This document shows positions 53,113 to 64,000 of a stretch of 64,000 bases of DNA, one piece after another. Source of the DNA: Erythrobacteraceae bacterium Alg239-R51 (GTDB taxonomy: Bacteria > Pseudomonadota > Alphaproteobacteria > Sphingomonadales > Sphingomonadaceae); NCBI GenBank assembly GCA_947331495.1, contig CAMZOI010000001.1, positions 2,046,001-2,110,000 of the forward strand, in the 5' to 3' direction. The notes beneath the pieces are model-generated. The model had not been told where the DNA came from and did no database searches. It saw only the letters and a program-made list of their open reading frames with translations. How positions within the stretch are numbered: the first letter of the stretch is position 1; each line of letters starts with the position of its first letter. The position numbers were made by a program, and so were the translations under genes.

Positions 53113-54492
53113 ATGGCCGATATCACTACCGTCAATCCCGCCACGGGCGACACCATCCGAACCTACGACCATATTTCGAAGGAAGAAGCCTTCTCCAAGG
53201 TCGAGGCGTGCCACGAGGCATTCTTGAAATGGAAGCTGCGCAGTCTTCAAGACCGGGCGGACATCATAGCCGGGCTCGGCAAGGCCTTGCGCGACCACAA
53301 GGAAGAACTGGCCCAGCTCATGACGCGCGAAGTCGGCAAGCTTATCGGCGACAGTCGCGACGAAGTGGAGCTGTGTGCCGCGATTTGCGACTATACCGCC
53401 GCGCACGGACCGGAGGAACTGGCCGACGAGCAGCGCGATCCGGACAATGCGGGACGCGGCATCATCACGTATTCCCCCATCGGCGTGGTCTACGGGATCC
53501 AGCCATGGAATTTCCCGGCCTATCAAGTCATCCGTTATGCCATAGCGAACTTGATGACGGGCAATGCCGTCCTCCTCAAGCATGCGTCCAATTGCACCGG
53601 CAGCGGGCTGAAGATCGCGGAAATCTTTGCCAAGGGCGGTTTGCCCGAAAATCTGTTTACGGTGCTCGTCATCGGGCACGACCTGTCCGATCAGATCATC
53701 GGCCACGAAAGAGTGCGCGGCGTTACGCTGACCGGCTCGGACACAGCGGGGAAGCACATTGCAGGCCAAGCTGCCGAGGTGCTGAAGCCGACCGTCCTCG
53801 AACTGGGATCGAACGACGCTTACATGGTGCTCGAAGACGCCGATCTCGACAAGGCTGCCCAGGTTTGCGCGCAGGCGCGGCTCTACAATAATGGCCAGAC
53901 ATGCATCAACGGCAAGCGGTTCATCGTGACCGAAAAGGTCTATGATGCCTTTCTCGAAAAATTCGTCGCCAGGTTCGAAGCGATCGAGACCGGCGATCCG
54001 ACAGATGAGGATACCGACATGGGCCCGATGGCACGGGCCGATTTGCGCGACACGTTGCAAAAGCAGGTCGACCAATCGACGGAAAAAGGTGCGAAGATCG
54101 CTTGCGGCGGGTCGATCCCCGATGGCCCAGGCGCGTTCTACCCGGCAACGGTCCTGACCGAAGTAGCCCCCGGCCAACCTGCCTATGACGATGAACTGTT
54201 CGGCCCCGTCGCCAGCGTCATCCGCGCCAGGGATGACGAGGATGCGATGCGCATTGCCAACGATAGCCGCTATGGCCTTGGCGGCGGCATTCTGTGCGGC
54301 GATGTGGAACGCGCGATCGAACTGGCGAGCAAGCATTTCGATACCGGCATGGTTTACATCAACACCTATGGCGTGGCCGATCCCTCGATGCCCTTCGGCG
54401 GTGTCAAGAACTCGGGCTATGGCCGTGAACATGGCGGGTTCGGCATCAAGGAATTCGCGAATGCCAAGTCGATCTTCGTCGGTGCGGAATGA
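53113..54492 (+). CDS. NAD(P)-dependent aldehyde dehydrogenase (succinate-semialdehyde type)
   Basis: 459-residue ALDH. The catalytic Cys is in NNGQTCINGKRFIV, the Glu in VLELGSNDAYMVLEDADL, and the cofactor region includes GVTLTGSDTAGKHIA and PWNFPAYQVIRYA. The sequence is closest to the GabD/YneI succinate-semialdehyde group, but substrate is not provable here. AGGA lies 7 bases before the ATG. It follows the dyad and divergent LuxR-type regulator and precedes pncC. Confidence 0.88.
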   Translation: MADITTVNPATGDTIRTYDHISKEEAFSKVEACHEAFLKWKLRSLQDRADIIAGLGKALRDHKEELAQLMTREVGKLIGDSRDEVELCAAICDYTAAHGPEELADEQRDPDNAGRGIITYSPIGVVYGIQPWNFPAYQVIRYAIANLMTGNAVLLKHASNCTGSGLKIAEIFAKGGLPENLFTVLVIGHDLSDQIIGHERVRGVTLTGSDTAGKHIAGQAAEVLKPTVLELGSNDAYMVLEDADLDKAAQVCAQARLYNNGQTCINGKRFIVTEKVYDAFLEKFVARFEAIETGDPTDEDTDMGPMARADLRDTLQKQVDQSTEKGAKIACGGSIPDGPGAFYPATVLTEVAPGQPAYDDELFGPVASVIRARDDEDAMRIANDSRYGLGGGILCGDVERAIELASKHFDTGMVYINTYGVADPSMPFGGVKNSGYGREHGGFGIKEFANAKSIFVGAE

Positions 54493-54553
54493 ACTGTCGC
54501 TCATGATGACAAGCGGTCCTCGTCGTTTTCTTCAGGGAAAGGCGTGACGTTTC

Positions 54554-55063
54554 ATGGCCAAGGAGCTCGAACCGGCCCTGCCGCAGGATATCGTCAGCCA
54601 GGCTGAGAACCTGCTGCGCAAGGCGAAGTCCGTCGATCGCAGGATCGCCACCGCCGAAAGCTGCACCGGAGGTCTGCTAGCCGCCCTGCTGACCGACGTT
54701 CAGGGTTACAGCCACGTGTTCGATCGCGGCTTCGTCTCCTATTCCGACGAGGCCAAGTGCGATCTTCTGGGTATAGAACGGCAGATGGTCGACAATTGCG
54801 GCGCGGTCAGTCGCGAAGTCGCCACGGCCATGGCGGCAGGGGCGCTCGAACGATCGAACGCCGATGTGGTGGTGGCGATCACGGGGTTTGCCGGTCCGGC
54901 CGGCGACGACGATGAAGAAGGCCTCGTTCATTTCGCGCTGGCCTGCGAAGGCGGGTCGCCGATACATCGGGAAGAGCATTTCGGCCCGATCGGGCGTGAC
55001 GGCGTCCGCCTTGAATCTTTGCGGGTTGCGCTGGACCTGCTCGAAAAAGGGGTGACGGCGTAA
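54554..55063 (+). CDS. pncC: CinA C-terminal domain protein, nicotinamide-nucleotide amidase
   Basis: 169-residue stand-alone CinA-C protein. The catalytic Ser is in IATAESCTGGLLAALLTDVQG, and VVVAITGFAGPAGDDDEEG is conserved. PncC deamidates NMN to nicotinic acid mononucleotide in pyridine-nucleotide recycling. AAAGG lies about 11 bases before the ATG. Convergent with ada, 18 bases away. Confidence 0.92.
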   Translation: MAKELEPALPQDIVSQAENLLRKAKSVDRRIATAESCTGGLLAALLTDVQGYSHVFDRGFVSYSDEAKCDLLGIERQMVDNCGAVSREVATAMAAGALERSNADVVVAITGFAGPAGDDDEEGLVHFALACEGGSPIHREEHFGPIGRDGVRLESLRVALDLLEKGVTA

Positions 55064-55081
55064 TTGCAGTCGCCAGCGCGG

Positions 55082-56125
55082 CTATTCGGTCGACTCTCTT
55101 TCGCGGCGTAACAATTCGCGCTTTATTTCCGTCCCATACGCGTAGCCGCCCAGCCCGCCATCCGCGGCGATGACACGGTGGCAGGGGACGAGTACCGCGA
55201 TCTTGTTCGCGCCATTGGCACCGCCCACCGCGCGGCTGGCCTTCGGGTTGCCGAGCGCCGCTGCAAGTTCGCCGTAGCTGCGCGTCTCGCCGGCGGGGAT
55301 CTGCCGGAGCGCATCCCAGACCCGTTGCTGAAAGGCGGTACCCACCACGTCGAGCGGGATGTCGGCGCCGGTCCCCGGTTGCTCGACCGCCGCTGCGACC
55401 TGTTCGAACAGCGCGCGAAACGCGTTCTCACCCTCGACCAGTTCCGCATTCGGGAACCGAGCGCGCAACGCGTCTTCGCCCTCGCCGAAAGACAGGCAGC
55501 AAACCCCCCTGTCGGTTGCCGCGACAAGCATGTCGCCCAGTGTCGTCTCGATGACGCCCCAGTGGATGGTTCGGCCCTTGCCGCCCTCGCGCCAGTCGCT
55601 CGCAGTCATGCCCAACCGTCCCTGCATTTCCTCGTAAAACCGTGACGCGGAATTGTAGCCCGCTTCGTAGATTGCGCCAGTCACGCTGTCGCTCCGGCTC
55701 AATGCGTCGCGCGCGCGCCCCTCGCGAAGCGCGCGGGAATAGGCCGCCGGCGAGAGACCAATCATGCGCTTGAAGACCCGCTGGAAATGGGACGGCGAAT
55801 AGTCTGTGAGCGCTGCCAGGACGGCGAGCGAAGGCGTGTCGGACCGTGCACGAATTTCCCTGATCGCTGCCGCGACCGCCGCCTTGTCGCGGGCCACCTG
55901 ATCGGGCAGGCAGCGCTTGCACGCCCGCAGACCCGCCGCCCGAGCCTCTGCCCCGCTGGAGAAGAACGAGACATTGGCGCGCGCGGGATGCCGCGCCGGG
56001 CAGGATGGCCGGCAGTAAATTCCCGTGCTCGTCACGCCGGTAACGAACCGGCCGTCGAACGCCCTGTCGCGCCTTGTCACTGCGGCCCAGGCCGTCTGGT
56101 CGTCGATCGCGTCGGGCGGTATCAT
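55082..56125 (-). CDS. ada: Ada bifunctional DNA repair protein and transcriptional activator
   Basis: 347-residue three-part Ada protein. Part 1 is the zinc-binding phosphotriester methyl acceptor (IYCRPSCPARHP then CKRCLPD, four Cys). Part 2 is an AraC HTH (DYSPSHFQRVFKRMIGLSP, EAGYNSASRFYEEM). Part 3 is the O6-methylguanine transferase with the acceptor Cys in VLVPCHRVIAADG. In E. coli methylation at the first domain activates the alkylation response. The ATG at 56125 opens the conserved domain; divergent from the trypsin-like gene. Confidence 0.95.
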   Translation of the reverse strand: MIPPDAIDDQTAWAAVTRRDRAFDGRFVTGVTSTGIYCRPSCPARHPARANVSFFSSGAEARAAGLRACKRCLPDQVARDKAAVAAAIREIRARSDTPSLAVLAALTDYSPSHFQRVFKRMIGLSPAAYSRALREGRARDALSRSDSVTGAIYEAGYNSASRFYEEMQGRLGMTASDWREGGKGRTIHWGVIETTLGDMLVAATDRGVCCLSFGEGEDALRARFPNAELVEGENAFRALFEQVAAAVEQPGTGADIPLDVVGTAFQQRVWDALRQIPAGETRSYGELAAALGNPKASRAVGGANGANKIAVLVPCHRVIAADGGLGGYAYGTEIKRELLRRERESTE

Positions 56126-56244
56126 GACGTCTGATCCTGCTTGCGGTTCACGGTCTCTTCGGAACGCCTTTTTGCGTTTGCTGGAAGATGGCGCATCCCG
56201 GAACTTGCGGTCAAACCAAAAGGCGCGGTAGAGCGGCATCAAGA

Positions 56245-57777
56245 ATGACCCGCCTCCTCCCTCTCATCGCCATTCTCCTCGCGCTGCTCGCGCCCGGGCC
56301 TGCCCATGCGGATCCGGCGGATATAGATGCGTCCGCCCGCGGGGTCGTGCGCGTGGTCATCATCGGTACCGACGGGGAAGAACTGTTTCCGATCAGCCAC
56401 GGCACCGGGTTCGCCGTTTCGGGCGACCGGGTGGTAACCAACGCTCACGTGGTGCGCGATGCGCTGCGCGACGATCGACTGCGCATCGGGATCGTTCCGA
56501 GCGGCGGCGGCGAAGCTGTCTATGGGGAACCGATTGCGATATCGCCGAAGAACGATCTCGCTTTGCTGCGCATTACCGGTGATCTGCGGCTGCCGCCACT
56601 GGCGCTGGCGGGCGGTGCCCCACCCGATGACGGCACAGTCACGAGCGTCGGCTATCCGATGAATGTCGACCGGGCGCAGGGCCTGGCGATCTCCGATATC
56701 TTCAGCAGCCAGCCGCCGGTGAAGAGCCGCGGCTTCATCTCGGGGGCGCGCCCGAGCCGGCAGTTCGACACCATCCTGCATACCGCTCCGATCGCGCGCG
56801 GCAATTCGGGCGGTCCACTGCTCGACGAATGTGGCCGGGTGGTCGGCGTCAACAGTTTCGGCGCGGACAATGAAGGCGGGGACGCGGAATTCTTCTTTGC
56901 CGTCTCGAACCGCGAACTCGTACCGTTTCTTCGCGCGAATGGCGTGACACCGCGCATCAACGAACAGACATGCCGTTCGCTGGCGGAACTCGATGCGGCG
57001 GAGCGCGAACGCCTTGAGCGAGAACAGATGGCCGCGCGTCAGGAACTTGCGACGCAAACCGAAGCTCAGCGGGCGCGCCGCGAGCGGGCGCTTCTCGAAG
57101 CACAGCAATCGGTCACCCTGGAACGCGAGGATCGTCTGTTTCTCGCCTTCCTGCTGTTGCTCGCCGGATTCGGCCTCGGCCAGTGGGCCATGGCGCTGCA
57201 CCGGGACGAGGAGCGGGACGAAAGGCGCTTCCGCATTGTCGCCGGATTGGCCATCATCTGCGTGCTTGCCGCAATCGCCGCCTATCTCACGCGCCCCGGG
57301 CTCGACGAGATTGACCGGCGCGTCGCGGCAGCGATGGAGGACAATTCGCCCGCCAGGGACGAACCGCCTGCGCCGGGCGATCTCGCCCTGACCTGCACCT
57401 TGCTGCCAGAGCGCAGCCGCGTCACCAGCGCGCAGGCAACGGATATCGAATTCGACTGGAGCGCGGATGGCTGTGTCAACGAACGCACGCAATACGGCTT
57501 TTCCGGCGGAACCTGGTCGCGCCTGTTCGTGCCCAATTCGGAAGACGCGGTGTCGGTCAACAGCTTCGATCCCGATCGCCGGACCTATCGCGTCGAACGC
57601 TATCTGCTTTCGCGTGGCGCCATGACCGAAGCCCGCGAAGCGCGTGCCAGGTACACCGCCCCTTCCTGCGAGGCCGAGGGCGCGGCGAGCCGGTTGGGCG
57701 ATCTGCAGACCGAAGTGCTGGCGCAGCTTCCCCAGCGACCGAACGAACGGCTGGTCTATCAGTGCGAGAAGAGCTAG
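56245..57777 (+). CDS. Membrane-anchored trypsin-like serine protease with a periplasmic C-terminal domain
   Basis: 510-residue S1-family (HtrA-like) protease in an unusual layout. Residues 1-22 are a signal peptide. The protease domain spans about 25-250, with catalytic His in VVTNAHVVRDA, Asp in SPKNDLALLRI and Ser in IARGNSGGPLLDE. A helical Arg/Glu-rich segment (about 255-305) leads to two membrane helices (about 310-330 and 345-365). The last 145 residues hold four Cys (LTCTLL, DGCVNE, PSCEAE, YQCEKS), likely two disulfides. No PDZ domain is seen. It lies just before a secreted protein of unknown function. Confidence 0.85.
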   Translation: MTRLLPLIAILLALLAPGPAHADPADIDASARGVVRVVIIGTDGEELFPISHGTGFAVSGDRVVTNAHVVRDALRDDRLRIGIVPSGGGEAVYGEPIAISPKNDLALLRITGDLRLPPLALAGGAPPDDGTVTSVGYPMNVDRAQGLAISDIFSSQPPVKSRGFISGARPSRQFDTILHTAPIARGNSGGPLLDECGRVVGVNSFGADNEGGDAEFFFAVSNRELVPFLRANGVTPRINEQTCRSLAELDAAERERLEREQMAARQELATQTEAQRARRERALLEAQQSVTLEREDRLFLAFLLLLAGFGLGQWAMALHRDEERDERRFRIVAGLAIICVLAAIAAYLTRPGLDEIDRRVAAAMEDNSPARDEPPAPGDLALTCTLLPERSRVTSAQATDIEFDWSADGCVNERTQYGFSGGTWSRLFVPNSEDAVSVNSFDPDRRTYRVERYLLSRGAMTEAREARARYTAPSCEAEGAASRLGDLQTEVLAQLPQRPNERLVYQCEKS

Positions 57778-57807
57778 TCTGTCAATACGAGAAGAAGGGC
57801 CGATAGG

Positions 57808-58776
57808 ATGATAGATTGGCAAGGTAAGCTCGCGTTGATTGCCCTTGCCGCCGGTCTCGCCGCCCCTTTGCCAGCGCAAGCGCAAGACGAAGAAGCCATC
57901 CCGTCAATCGTGGTGACCGGGAGCAGGGATGCGCCACTCGAAGCGGAGGTGGCCATCCGACAAACGGCCAGGGCCATGGCGCGCACCGTCCCGCACGATA
58001 CCGCCCTGCCGCGTTTTATAGACCCGCTTTGCCTCGCGGTTGCGGGGATCGAGGCGGACCAGGCCGGCAAGTTGCACCGCCTTATTTCCGGCCATTTCGC
58101 CGCGCTGGATATTTCCGATGCAGCGGAGGGATGCTCGCCGAACGTGCTGGTGGTAATGTCGCATGATCCTCAGCAAACCGTCGCCCAACTGGCCAAGCGC
58201 CAGCCTGCGCTTTTTCGCGCAGAAACCCGCCGCCAGCGGACCAGCCAACTCGAGCGCGGCGATCCCGCAATAGTCTGGGCAACGCACGATCGGCGGTCGT
58301 CGCTGGGCGGGCGATTGCGCCGTTCCGCGGTACTTCCCGGTATGTCCCATACCGGTTTCGACGGTGAAATCAGCGCGGTGACAGCCGTCAATTCGGGTGC
58401 AACGCCGCGCAGGGTAGACCTGACATCCAGCCTCGCCATTCACAACGCGGTAATCGTGCTCGATGCAAATGAGGCGCAAGGTAAGACACTGGGTCAACTC
58501 GCCAGCTATGTCACGATGCGGGTGCTGGCGTTCCCGGAAGCGCCCGAGCGAACCGCGTCCGATCTTCCGTCGATCCTGGACCTGTTCAAAATCGACGCGG
58601 CCGCGCAGCCAGACGGCTTGACCGACTTCGATTACGCATTGCTGACCGGTCTGTACGATATGCGGATCAACGCCTCGCCGAACCGGCTGGCAAGCTTCGT
58701 CCTGGCGGCTTTCCGAAGCGGCGAGACCACCAGCGATGGCGAAGCGTTCGATACAAAAGACGAGGTTGAACAATAA
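57808..58776 (+). CDS. Secreted conserved protein of unknown function
   Basis: 322-residue exported protein (signal peptide ending PAQAQ, about residue 25). A TonB-plug-like tag SIVVTGSRDAP follows, although nothing else looks like a receptor. Two cysteines (DPLCLAVAG, EGCSPNVLV) may pair. The motif GKTLGQLASYVTMRVLAFPE and TDFDYALLTGLYDM near the C-terminus recall a sphingomonad secreted family that I know only as hypothetical. It is 30 bases after the trypsin-like gene, on the same strand, so probably in one operon and possibly its substrate or regulator (inference). Confidence 0.75.
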   Translation: MIDWQGKLALIALAAGLAAPLPAQAQDEEAIPSIVVTGSRDAPLEAEVAIRQTARAMARTVPHDTALPRFIDPLCLAVAGIEADQAGKLHRLISGHFAALDISDAAEGCSPNVLVVMSHDPQQTVAQLAKRQPALFRAETRRQRTSQLERGDPAIVWATHDRRSSLGGRLRRSAVLPGMSHTGFDGEISAVTAVNSGATPRRVDLTSSLAIHNAVIVLDANEAQGKTLGQLASYVTMRVLAFPEAPERTASDLPSILDLFKIDAAAQPDGLTDFDYALLTGLYDMRINASPNRLASFVLAAFRSGETTSDGEAFDTKDEVEQ

Positions 58777-58965
58777 CCAGCCGACGCGGCCTGAAACCGG
58801 TCGAGCAGCTGGAAGGCGATTAGCCTGAACCGCAACAAGCAGCAGCAATTCTCAAGAAGCGCATGTTTACCGGCGGAAGCCGGAACCTTGTCCAGGTGAA
58901 GGGCAGGCCAATCGAGGCCCCAGCATGCGCTGGAGATCGGAAACGATACGCAAGCTAGGCGCGTC
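58777..58965. other. Intergenic region with two small hairpins between convergent genes
   Basis: CCGGC-GGAA-GCCGG (58870-58883) and CCAGC-ATGC-GCTGG (58920-58933), each with a perfect 5-bp stem. They may help termination in either direction. No gene seen in the 189 bases. Confidence 0.3.
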
Positions 58966-59796
58966 TCAAGCCGCCAGCGCTTCACCGCTCAGCGTTATCC
59001 GGTGCATTTCGCGTGCATGGCCCTGATAGTCGTTGAGCGCGTTGTGCCAGGTCGTGCGGTTGTCCCAGATCGCAACCGACCCCGGTTCCCATTGGACCCG
59101 GCAGGTATTGCCTGCCGCCGTGGCAGCATCACACAGCCGGTTCAGCAATGGCAGGCTTTCCTCGCGGGTCTGACCCACGAAGTGGATCGTGAAGGCACGA
59201 TTGACATAAAGCAGCTTGCGGCCGGTCTGCGGGTGCCGGATGACCACCGGATGGACCGCCCCGGTCTTCAGCCCCTGGCCCCGCAAGTCGTCTCCCATGT
59301 CGGTGTGGGCGTATAGCCCGCCATCTTTGTAGACATGGTCGGCCGTGTGAAAGGCCTCCAGCCCCTCGACCTCGGCCTTCAGATCATCGTCGAGGGCGTC
59401 ATACGCTGCGCCCATATGCGCAAACAGCGTGTCGCCGCCTGAGGGCGGCAGGTCACGCGCGACCAGGATCGAGCCCATGGCGGGTATCTGATCGTAGGAA
59501 TGGTCGGTATGCCATGCCCCGCCGATATTCGTCTGCTGATCGGCCTTCTTGCGTACCACCGCGATTTCGGGATGCGCCTCGGTAAGCGGGAAATAATTGT
59601 TGATGTCGATACCGCCCCACCGTTCGGCAAAGGCGATATGTTGTTCGGGCGTGAAATCGTCCTGCCCGCGAAAGAGCGCCACGCCATGTTCGTAAATGGT
59701 CTGCTTGACGGATTCCAGCGTTTCGCCCTCGGCCTTGGCCAATTGCACGCCCTTGACCTCTACGCCGCATTTGGGCGCCAGCCTGTCCGTCCTCAT
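58966..59796 (-). CDS. TauD/TfdA family alpha-ketoglutarate-dependent dioxygenase
   Basis: 276-residue Fe(II)/2-oxoglutarate dioxygenase. The iron-binding HxD is in [18 protein letters not shown], the distal His is in [18 protein letters not shown], and the 2-oxoglutarate-binding Arg is in [11 protein letters not shown]. Family members hydroxylate taurine, 2,4-D, alkyl sulfates or other small molecules; the substrate cannot be told from sequence and no transporter is next to it. The ATG at 59796 follows AAGGAG by about 8 bases; a GTG one codon earlier is less likely. Confidence 0.9.
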   Translation of the reverse strand: MRTDRLAPKCGVEVKGVQLAKAEGETLESVKQTIYEHGVALFRGQDDFTPEQHIAFAERWGGIDINNYFPLTEAHPEIAVVRKKADQQTNIGGAWHTDHSYDQIPAMGSILVARDLPPSGGDTLFAHMGAAYDALDDDLKAEVEGLEAFHTADHVYKDGGLYAHTDMGDDLRGQGLKTGAVHPVVIRHPQTGRKLLYVNRAFTIHFVGQTREESLPLLNRLCDAATAAGNTCRVQWEPGSVAIWDNRTTWHNALNDYQGHAREMHRITLSGEALAA

Positions 59797-59827
59797 CACG
59801 CGTCTCCTTCTCTGTGGCAGCTATCCT

Positions 59828-59839
59828 ACTGCAAGCAGT
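59828..59839. promoter_or_regulatory. 12-bp palindrome upstream of the TauD-like gene
   Basis: ACTGCAAGCAGT, perfect 12-bp palindrome, about 32 bases before the dioxygenase ATG. Candidate operator; no regulator known. Confidence 0.3.
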
Positions 59840-59871
59840 GAACGAGTCCAGTTTCGCCCTACTGAGTCGGC

Positions 59872-59899
59872 TTGCCATCATTGCAACCCTTTGCTAGGC
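59872..59899 (+). promoter_or_regulatory. Promoter-like element of the ATP synthase operon
   Basis: TTGCCA (59872-59877), 16 bases, CTAGGC (59894-59899). Gives a leader of about 85 bases before atpH. Confidence 0.4.
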
Positions 59900-59989
59900 G
59901 CGCGCCGACCTTGCCAAGGCGATTCATTCGCCCGCTTCGTGGCTCGGTCGCACAGAATTTTCTTCCGGACCCGAGAGGATCTCAAGCGC

Positions 59990-60544
59990 GTGGATATTTC
60001 CGCCGGTATTCAGGCTAGCCTGGCAGGGCGTTACGCATCGGCCCTGTTCGATCTGGCTTCCGAAAACGGAACCGTGACCGCGGTCGAATCGGATCTCGAC
60101 AAGCTCGAGGCCGGCCTGTCCGAATCGCCCGAACTCGCTGCGCTGACCACCAATCCCAAAGTCGGGCGCACTGCGGCGGAAAAAGCGCTGTGGAGCGTTT
60201 CGGCGATCATGGGTCTGTCCGAACTCACGCAGAACTTTCTCGGCGTGCTGGCGCAGAACCGCCGCCTGGCACAACTGCCGAAAATCATTCGCGCCTTCCG
60301 GGCCATCGCAGCGGCCCAGCGCGGTGAAGTCACCGCCGAAGTCACCAGCGCCCATCCGCTGACCGATGCGCAGCTCGATCAGCTCAAGAGCAAGCTGACC
60401 CAGCGCGAAGGCCGCACCGTCATACTTTCCACGAAGGTCGATCCCGAATTGCTCGGCGGCCTCGTCGTCACCATGGGGTCGAAGCGTATCGACGGATCGA
60501 TTCGCACCCGCCTCAACTCTCTCGCCCAAGCTATGAAGGCGTAA
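59990..60544 (+). CDS. atpH: ATP synthase F1 delta subunit
   Basis: 184-residue OSCP/delta subunit that links F1 to the peripheral stalk. It begins [20 protein letters not shown] and contains the C-terminal signature [20 protein letters not shown] and [17 protein letters not shown]. The start is GTG at 59990, with GAGAGGAT 9-16 bases upstream; in-frame codons further upstream would lie in the promoter region. First gene of atpHAG-lipoprotein-atpD. Confidence 0.94.
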   Translation: MDISAGIQASLAGRYASALFDLASENGTVTAVESDLDKLEAGLSESPELAALTTNPKVGRTAAEKALWSVSAIMGLSELTQNFLGVLAQNRRLAQLPKIIRAFRAIAAAQRGEVTAEVTSAHPLTDAQLDQLKSKLTQREGRTVILSTKVDPELLGGLVVTMGSKRIDGSIRTRLNSLAQAMKA

Positions 60545-60569
60545 GCCAAAAACGCCCACGAAGGCTTAA

Positions 60570-62111
<1,542 letters not shown>

Positions 62112-62141
62112 GCCCGAGAGACACGAACATAGGGAGCCGAA

Positions 62142-63017
62142 ATGGCTAGCCTCAAAGAACTCAAGGGCCGGATCAACTCGGTCAAGTCGACCCAGAAGAT
62201 CACCAAGGCCAAGCAGATGGTCGCAGCGGCCAAGCTGCGCCGTGCGCAGGCGGCCGCCGAAGCCGCGCGTCCTTACGCCGAGCGGCTGTCGGGTGTGATG
62301 GCATCGCTGGCTGCCAAGGTCAGCGGAGACAGCGCACCCAAACTGCTGCGCGGGACGGGCAACGACAACCGGCATCTGCTGGTGGTCGTCAACACCGACA
62401 AGGGTCTGTGCGGCGGGCTCAACGCCAACATCGTCAAGGCTGCCAAGGTCAAGGCCCGCGCCCTGATTGCCGAGGGCAAGGACGTGAAATTCTACCTTGT
62501 CGGCAAGAAGGGCCGCGCACCGATCAAGCGCGACTATGCAAACCGGATCGAGAAACATTTCGACACGGCCGACGTACGCCAGCCCGGCTTCGAAGAGGCG
62601 GAGCAGATCGCCGACGATCTGATCGAACGCTTCGATAAGGGCGAGTTCGACGTCGCTCATCTGGTATATCCGATCTTCAAATCGGCGCTGGCGCAGGACC
62701 CCACGGTCGATCAGCTGATCCCCGTCCCCTCGCCGGAAGGCGATGCCGGCAGTTCGGGCGATGCCGTGGTCGAGTACGAGCCGGGTGAGGAGGAAATCCT
62801 CGAGGAGTTGCTGCCGCGCTACGTCAAGACACAGCTCTTCGGCGCGCTGCTTGAACGTGAAGCTTCCGAACAGGGCGCATCGATGACCGCGATGGACAAC
62901 GCCACGCGCAATGCGGGCGACCTGATCGACAAGCTGACCATCCAGTACAATCGCAGCCGTCAGGCCGCGATCACCACCGAACTCATCGAGATCATTGCCG
63001 GCGCGGAAGCGCTCTAA
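62142..63017 (+). CDS. atpG: ATP synthase F1 gamma subunit
   Basis: 291-residue gamma subunit, the central rotor shaft. It starts [20 protein letters not shown] and ends [19 protein letters not shown], both diagnostic, with [15 protein letters not shown] in between. GGGAG lies 7 bases before the ATG. A small lipoprotein gene follows it 16 bases later. Confidence 0.97.
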   Translation: MASLKELKGRINSVKSTQKITKAKQMVAAAKLRRAQAAAEAARPYAERLSGVMASLAAKVSGDSAPKLLRGTGNDNRHLLVVVNTDKGLCGGLNANIVKAAKVKARALIAEGKDVKFYLVGKKGRAPIKRDYANRIEKHFDTADVRQPGFEEAEQIADDLIERFDKGEFDVAHLVYPIFKSALAQDPTVDQLIPVPSPEGDAGSSGDAVVEYEPGEEEILEELLPRYVKTQLFGALLEREASEQGASMTAMDNATRNAGDLIDKLTIQYNRSRQAAITTELIEIIAGAEAL

Positions 63018-63033
63018 GCAGGAACAGAATTAC

Positions 63034-63375
63034 GTGAATAAACTCGCCCTCACCCTTCCCCTGGCGATCGCTCTCCTTACCGCTTGCGGCGAAGAACCGG
63101 CACCCGAAGCCGCTGCGACGCAGGCAGTGGCGCCCGAAGCGATTGATACCCTGCCCGCTCCCGACCAGGCGCTTTTCACTGAAAAGTACGCCGAGGCATG
63201 CCCGGAAGAGGAAGCCGTCAACACTGCCGTTTGCCGCCGCGCCGGACTGGGCTCGCCCAACGTCATCTGCGAATTCGGGCTGGGCGAAGACGAATACCTT
63301 CGCAACGAGGCAACGTTAATCGAAGGCGAAGGCGAATGGACCCTTGCCGATCCGGAAAATGTTTGCGTCGGTTAA
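63034..63375 (+). CDS. Small lipoprotein encoded inside the ATP synthase operon
   Basis: 113-residue lipoprotein: lipobox LLTAC around residues 14-18, a Pro/Ala-rich linker, then a short Glu-rich domain with four cysteines (EACPEEE, AVCRRAG, VICEFGL, ENVCVG). The start is GTG at 63034, with AGGAACAG upstream. Not a known ATP synthase subunit. Its position between atpG and atpD, co-directional and in a 390-base gap, suggests co-transcription with the operon; function unknown. Confidence 0.75.
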   Translation: MNKLALTLPLAIALLTACGEEPAPEAAATQAVAPEAIDTLPAPDQALFTEKYAEACPEEEAVNTAVCRRAGLGSPNVICEFGLGEDEYLRNEATLIEGEGEWTLADPENVCVG

Positions 63376-63404
63376 GGCGCAATAACCCCCAAGTCAGGAC
63401 ATAG

Positions 63405-64000
<596 letters not shown>

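Noticed and set aside
53101-54504. 467-codon open frame on the minus strand opposite the aldehyde dehydrogenase
   Set aside because: Antisense of a clear enzyme gene; no start context and no family.
56239-57885. 548-codon open frame on the minus strand opposite the trypsin-like protease
   Set aside because: Antisense of a gene with a complete signal peptide and catalytic triad.

Overview
The window is a gene-dense chromosomal segment, by eye about 60-65% G+C, from an alphaproteobacterium of the order Sphingomonadales, most likely Erythrobacteraceae (Erythrobacter/Qipengyuania/Altererythrobacter-like). The placement rests on gene content and order: rpmF-plsX-fabH-ihfA-merR, mutY/dciA-dsbA-dsbA-smc, miaB-phoH-ybeY-corC, a Ros/MucR zinc-finger regulator beside a Fur-family regulator without the CxxC motifs, class II DAHP synthase, an atpHAGD operon, and sphingomonad proteins of unknown function. 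It is not a named-species identification. I found no rRNA, tRNA, CRISPR array, transposase or integrase. No stretch over about 300 bases lacks a gene.

Layout. 1-6834 (minus strand) is a compact stress cluster in the order egtB, egtD, a membrane aspartic protease, otsB, a GH15 hydrolase and otsA (cut by the window edge): ergothioneine and trehalose synthesis head to tail. 6987-11420 holds class II DAHP synthase and a large secreted M16 protease. 11519-15781 (plus) runs nfu, a RutE-like reductase, tsaB-rimI, mucR, fur and plsC. 15778-21906 (minus) has a LysR regulator, corC-ybeY-phoH, miaB, a CPBP membrane protease and a cyclophilin. 22006-24216 (plus) has mgtE, a DUF1489 protein and a small hydrophilic stress-type protein. 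24213-27078 (minus) is a translationally coupled serine hydrolase-nudC-FrnE-like set. 27185-35108 carries a small membrane protein, mutY (minus), then dciA, two thioredoxin-fold DsbA-like proteins, smc and an OmpA-family protein. 35172-38164 (minus) is rpmF-plsX-fabH-ihfA-merR. 38340-41313 is a mixed block with a metallo-hydrolase, a lipoprotein cytochrome c, a small lipoprotein and a LexA/CI-like S24 repressor that faces two small genes across a tandem inverted-repeat operator. 41419-47900 (minus) has a hydroxyacid dehydrogenase, cysS, a nitroreductase, cobT, a transaldolase-family aldolase and a DUF4197 lipoprotein. 47965-59796 has priA, an Fe-S photolyase with an EcfG-type promoter, an orphan LuxR regulator, an aldehyde dehydrogenase, pncC, ada, a membrane-tethered trypsin-like protease with a secreted partner of unknown function, and a TauD-like dioxygenase. 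59990-64000 is atpHAG, a small lipoprotein gene, and the start of atpD.

Themes. Many neighbours overlap by ATGA or GTGA, implying translational coupling. Several genes have promoter-like elements whose -10 lies only 6-9 bases before the start codon, suggesting leaderless mRNAs. Three convergent pairs finish in the same CTAG. Two, perhaps three, intergenic regions carry the GGAAC-N16/17-CGTT signature of the alphaproteobacterial general stress sigma factor EcfG. The least explained items are the S24 repressor/operator module, the trypsin-like protease with its secreted neighbour, the truncated-receiver LuxR regulator with a 21-bp dyad, and the lipoprotein gene inside the ATP synthase operon.
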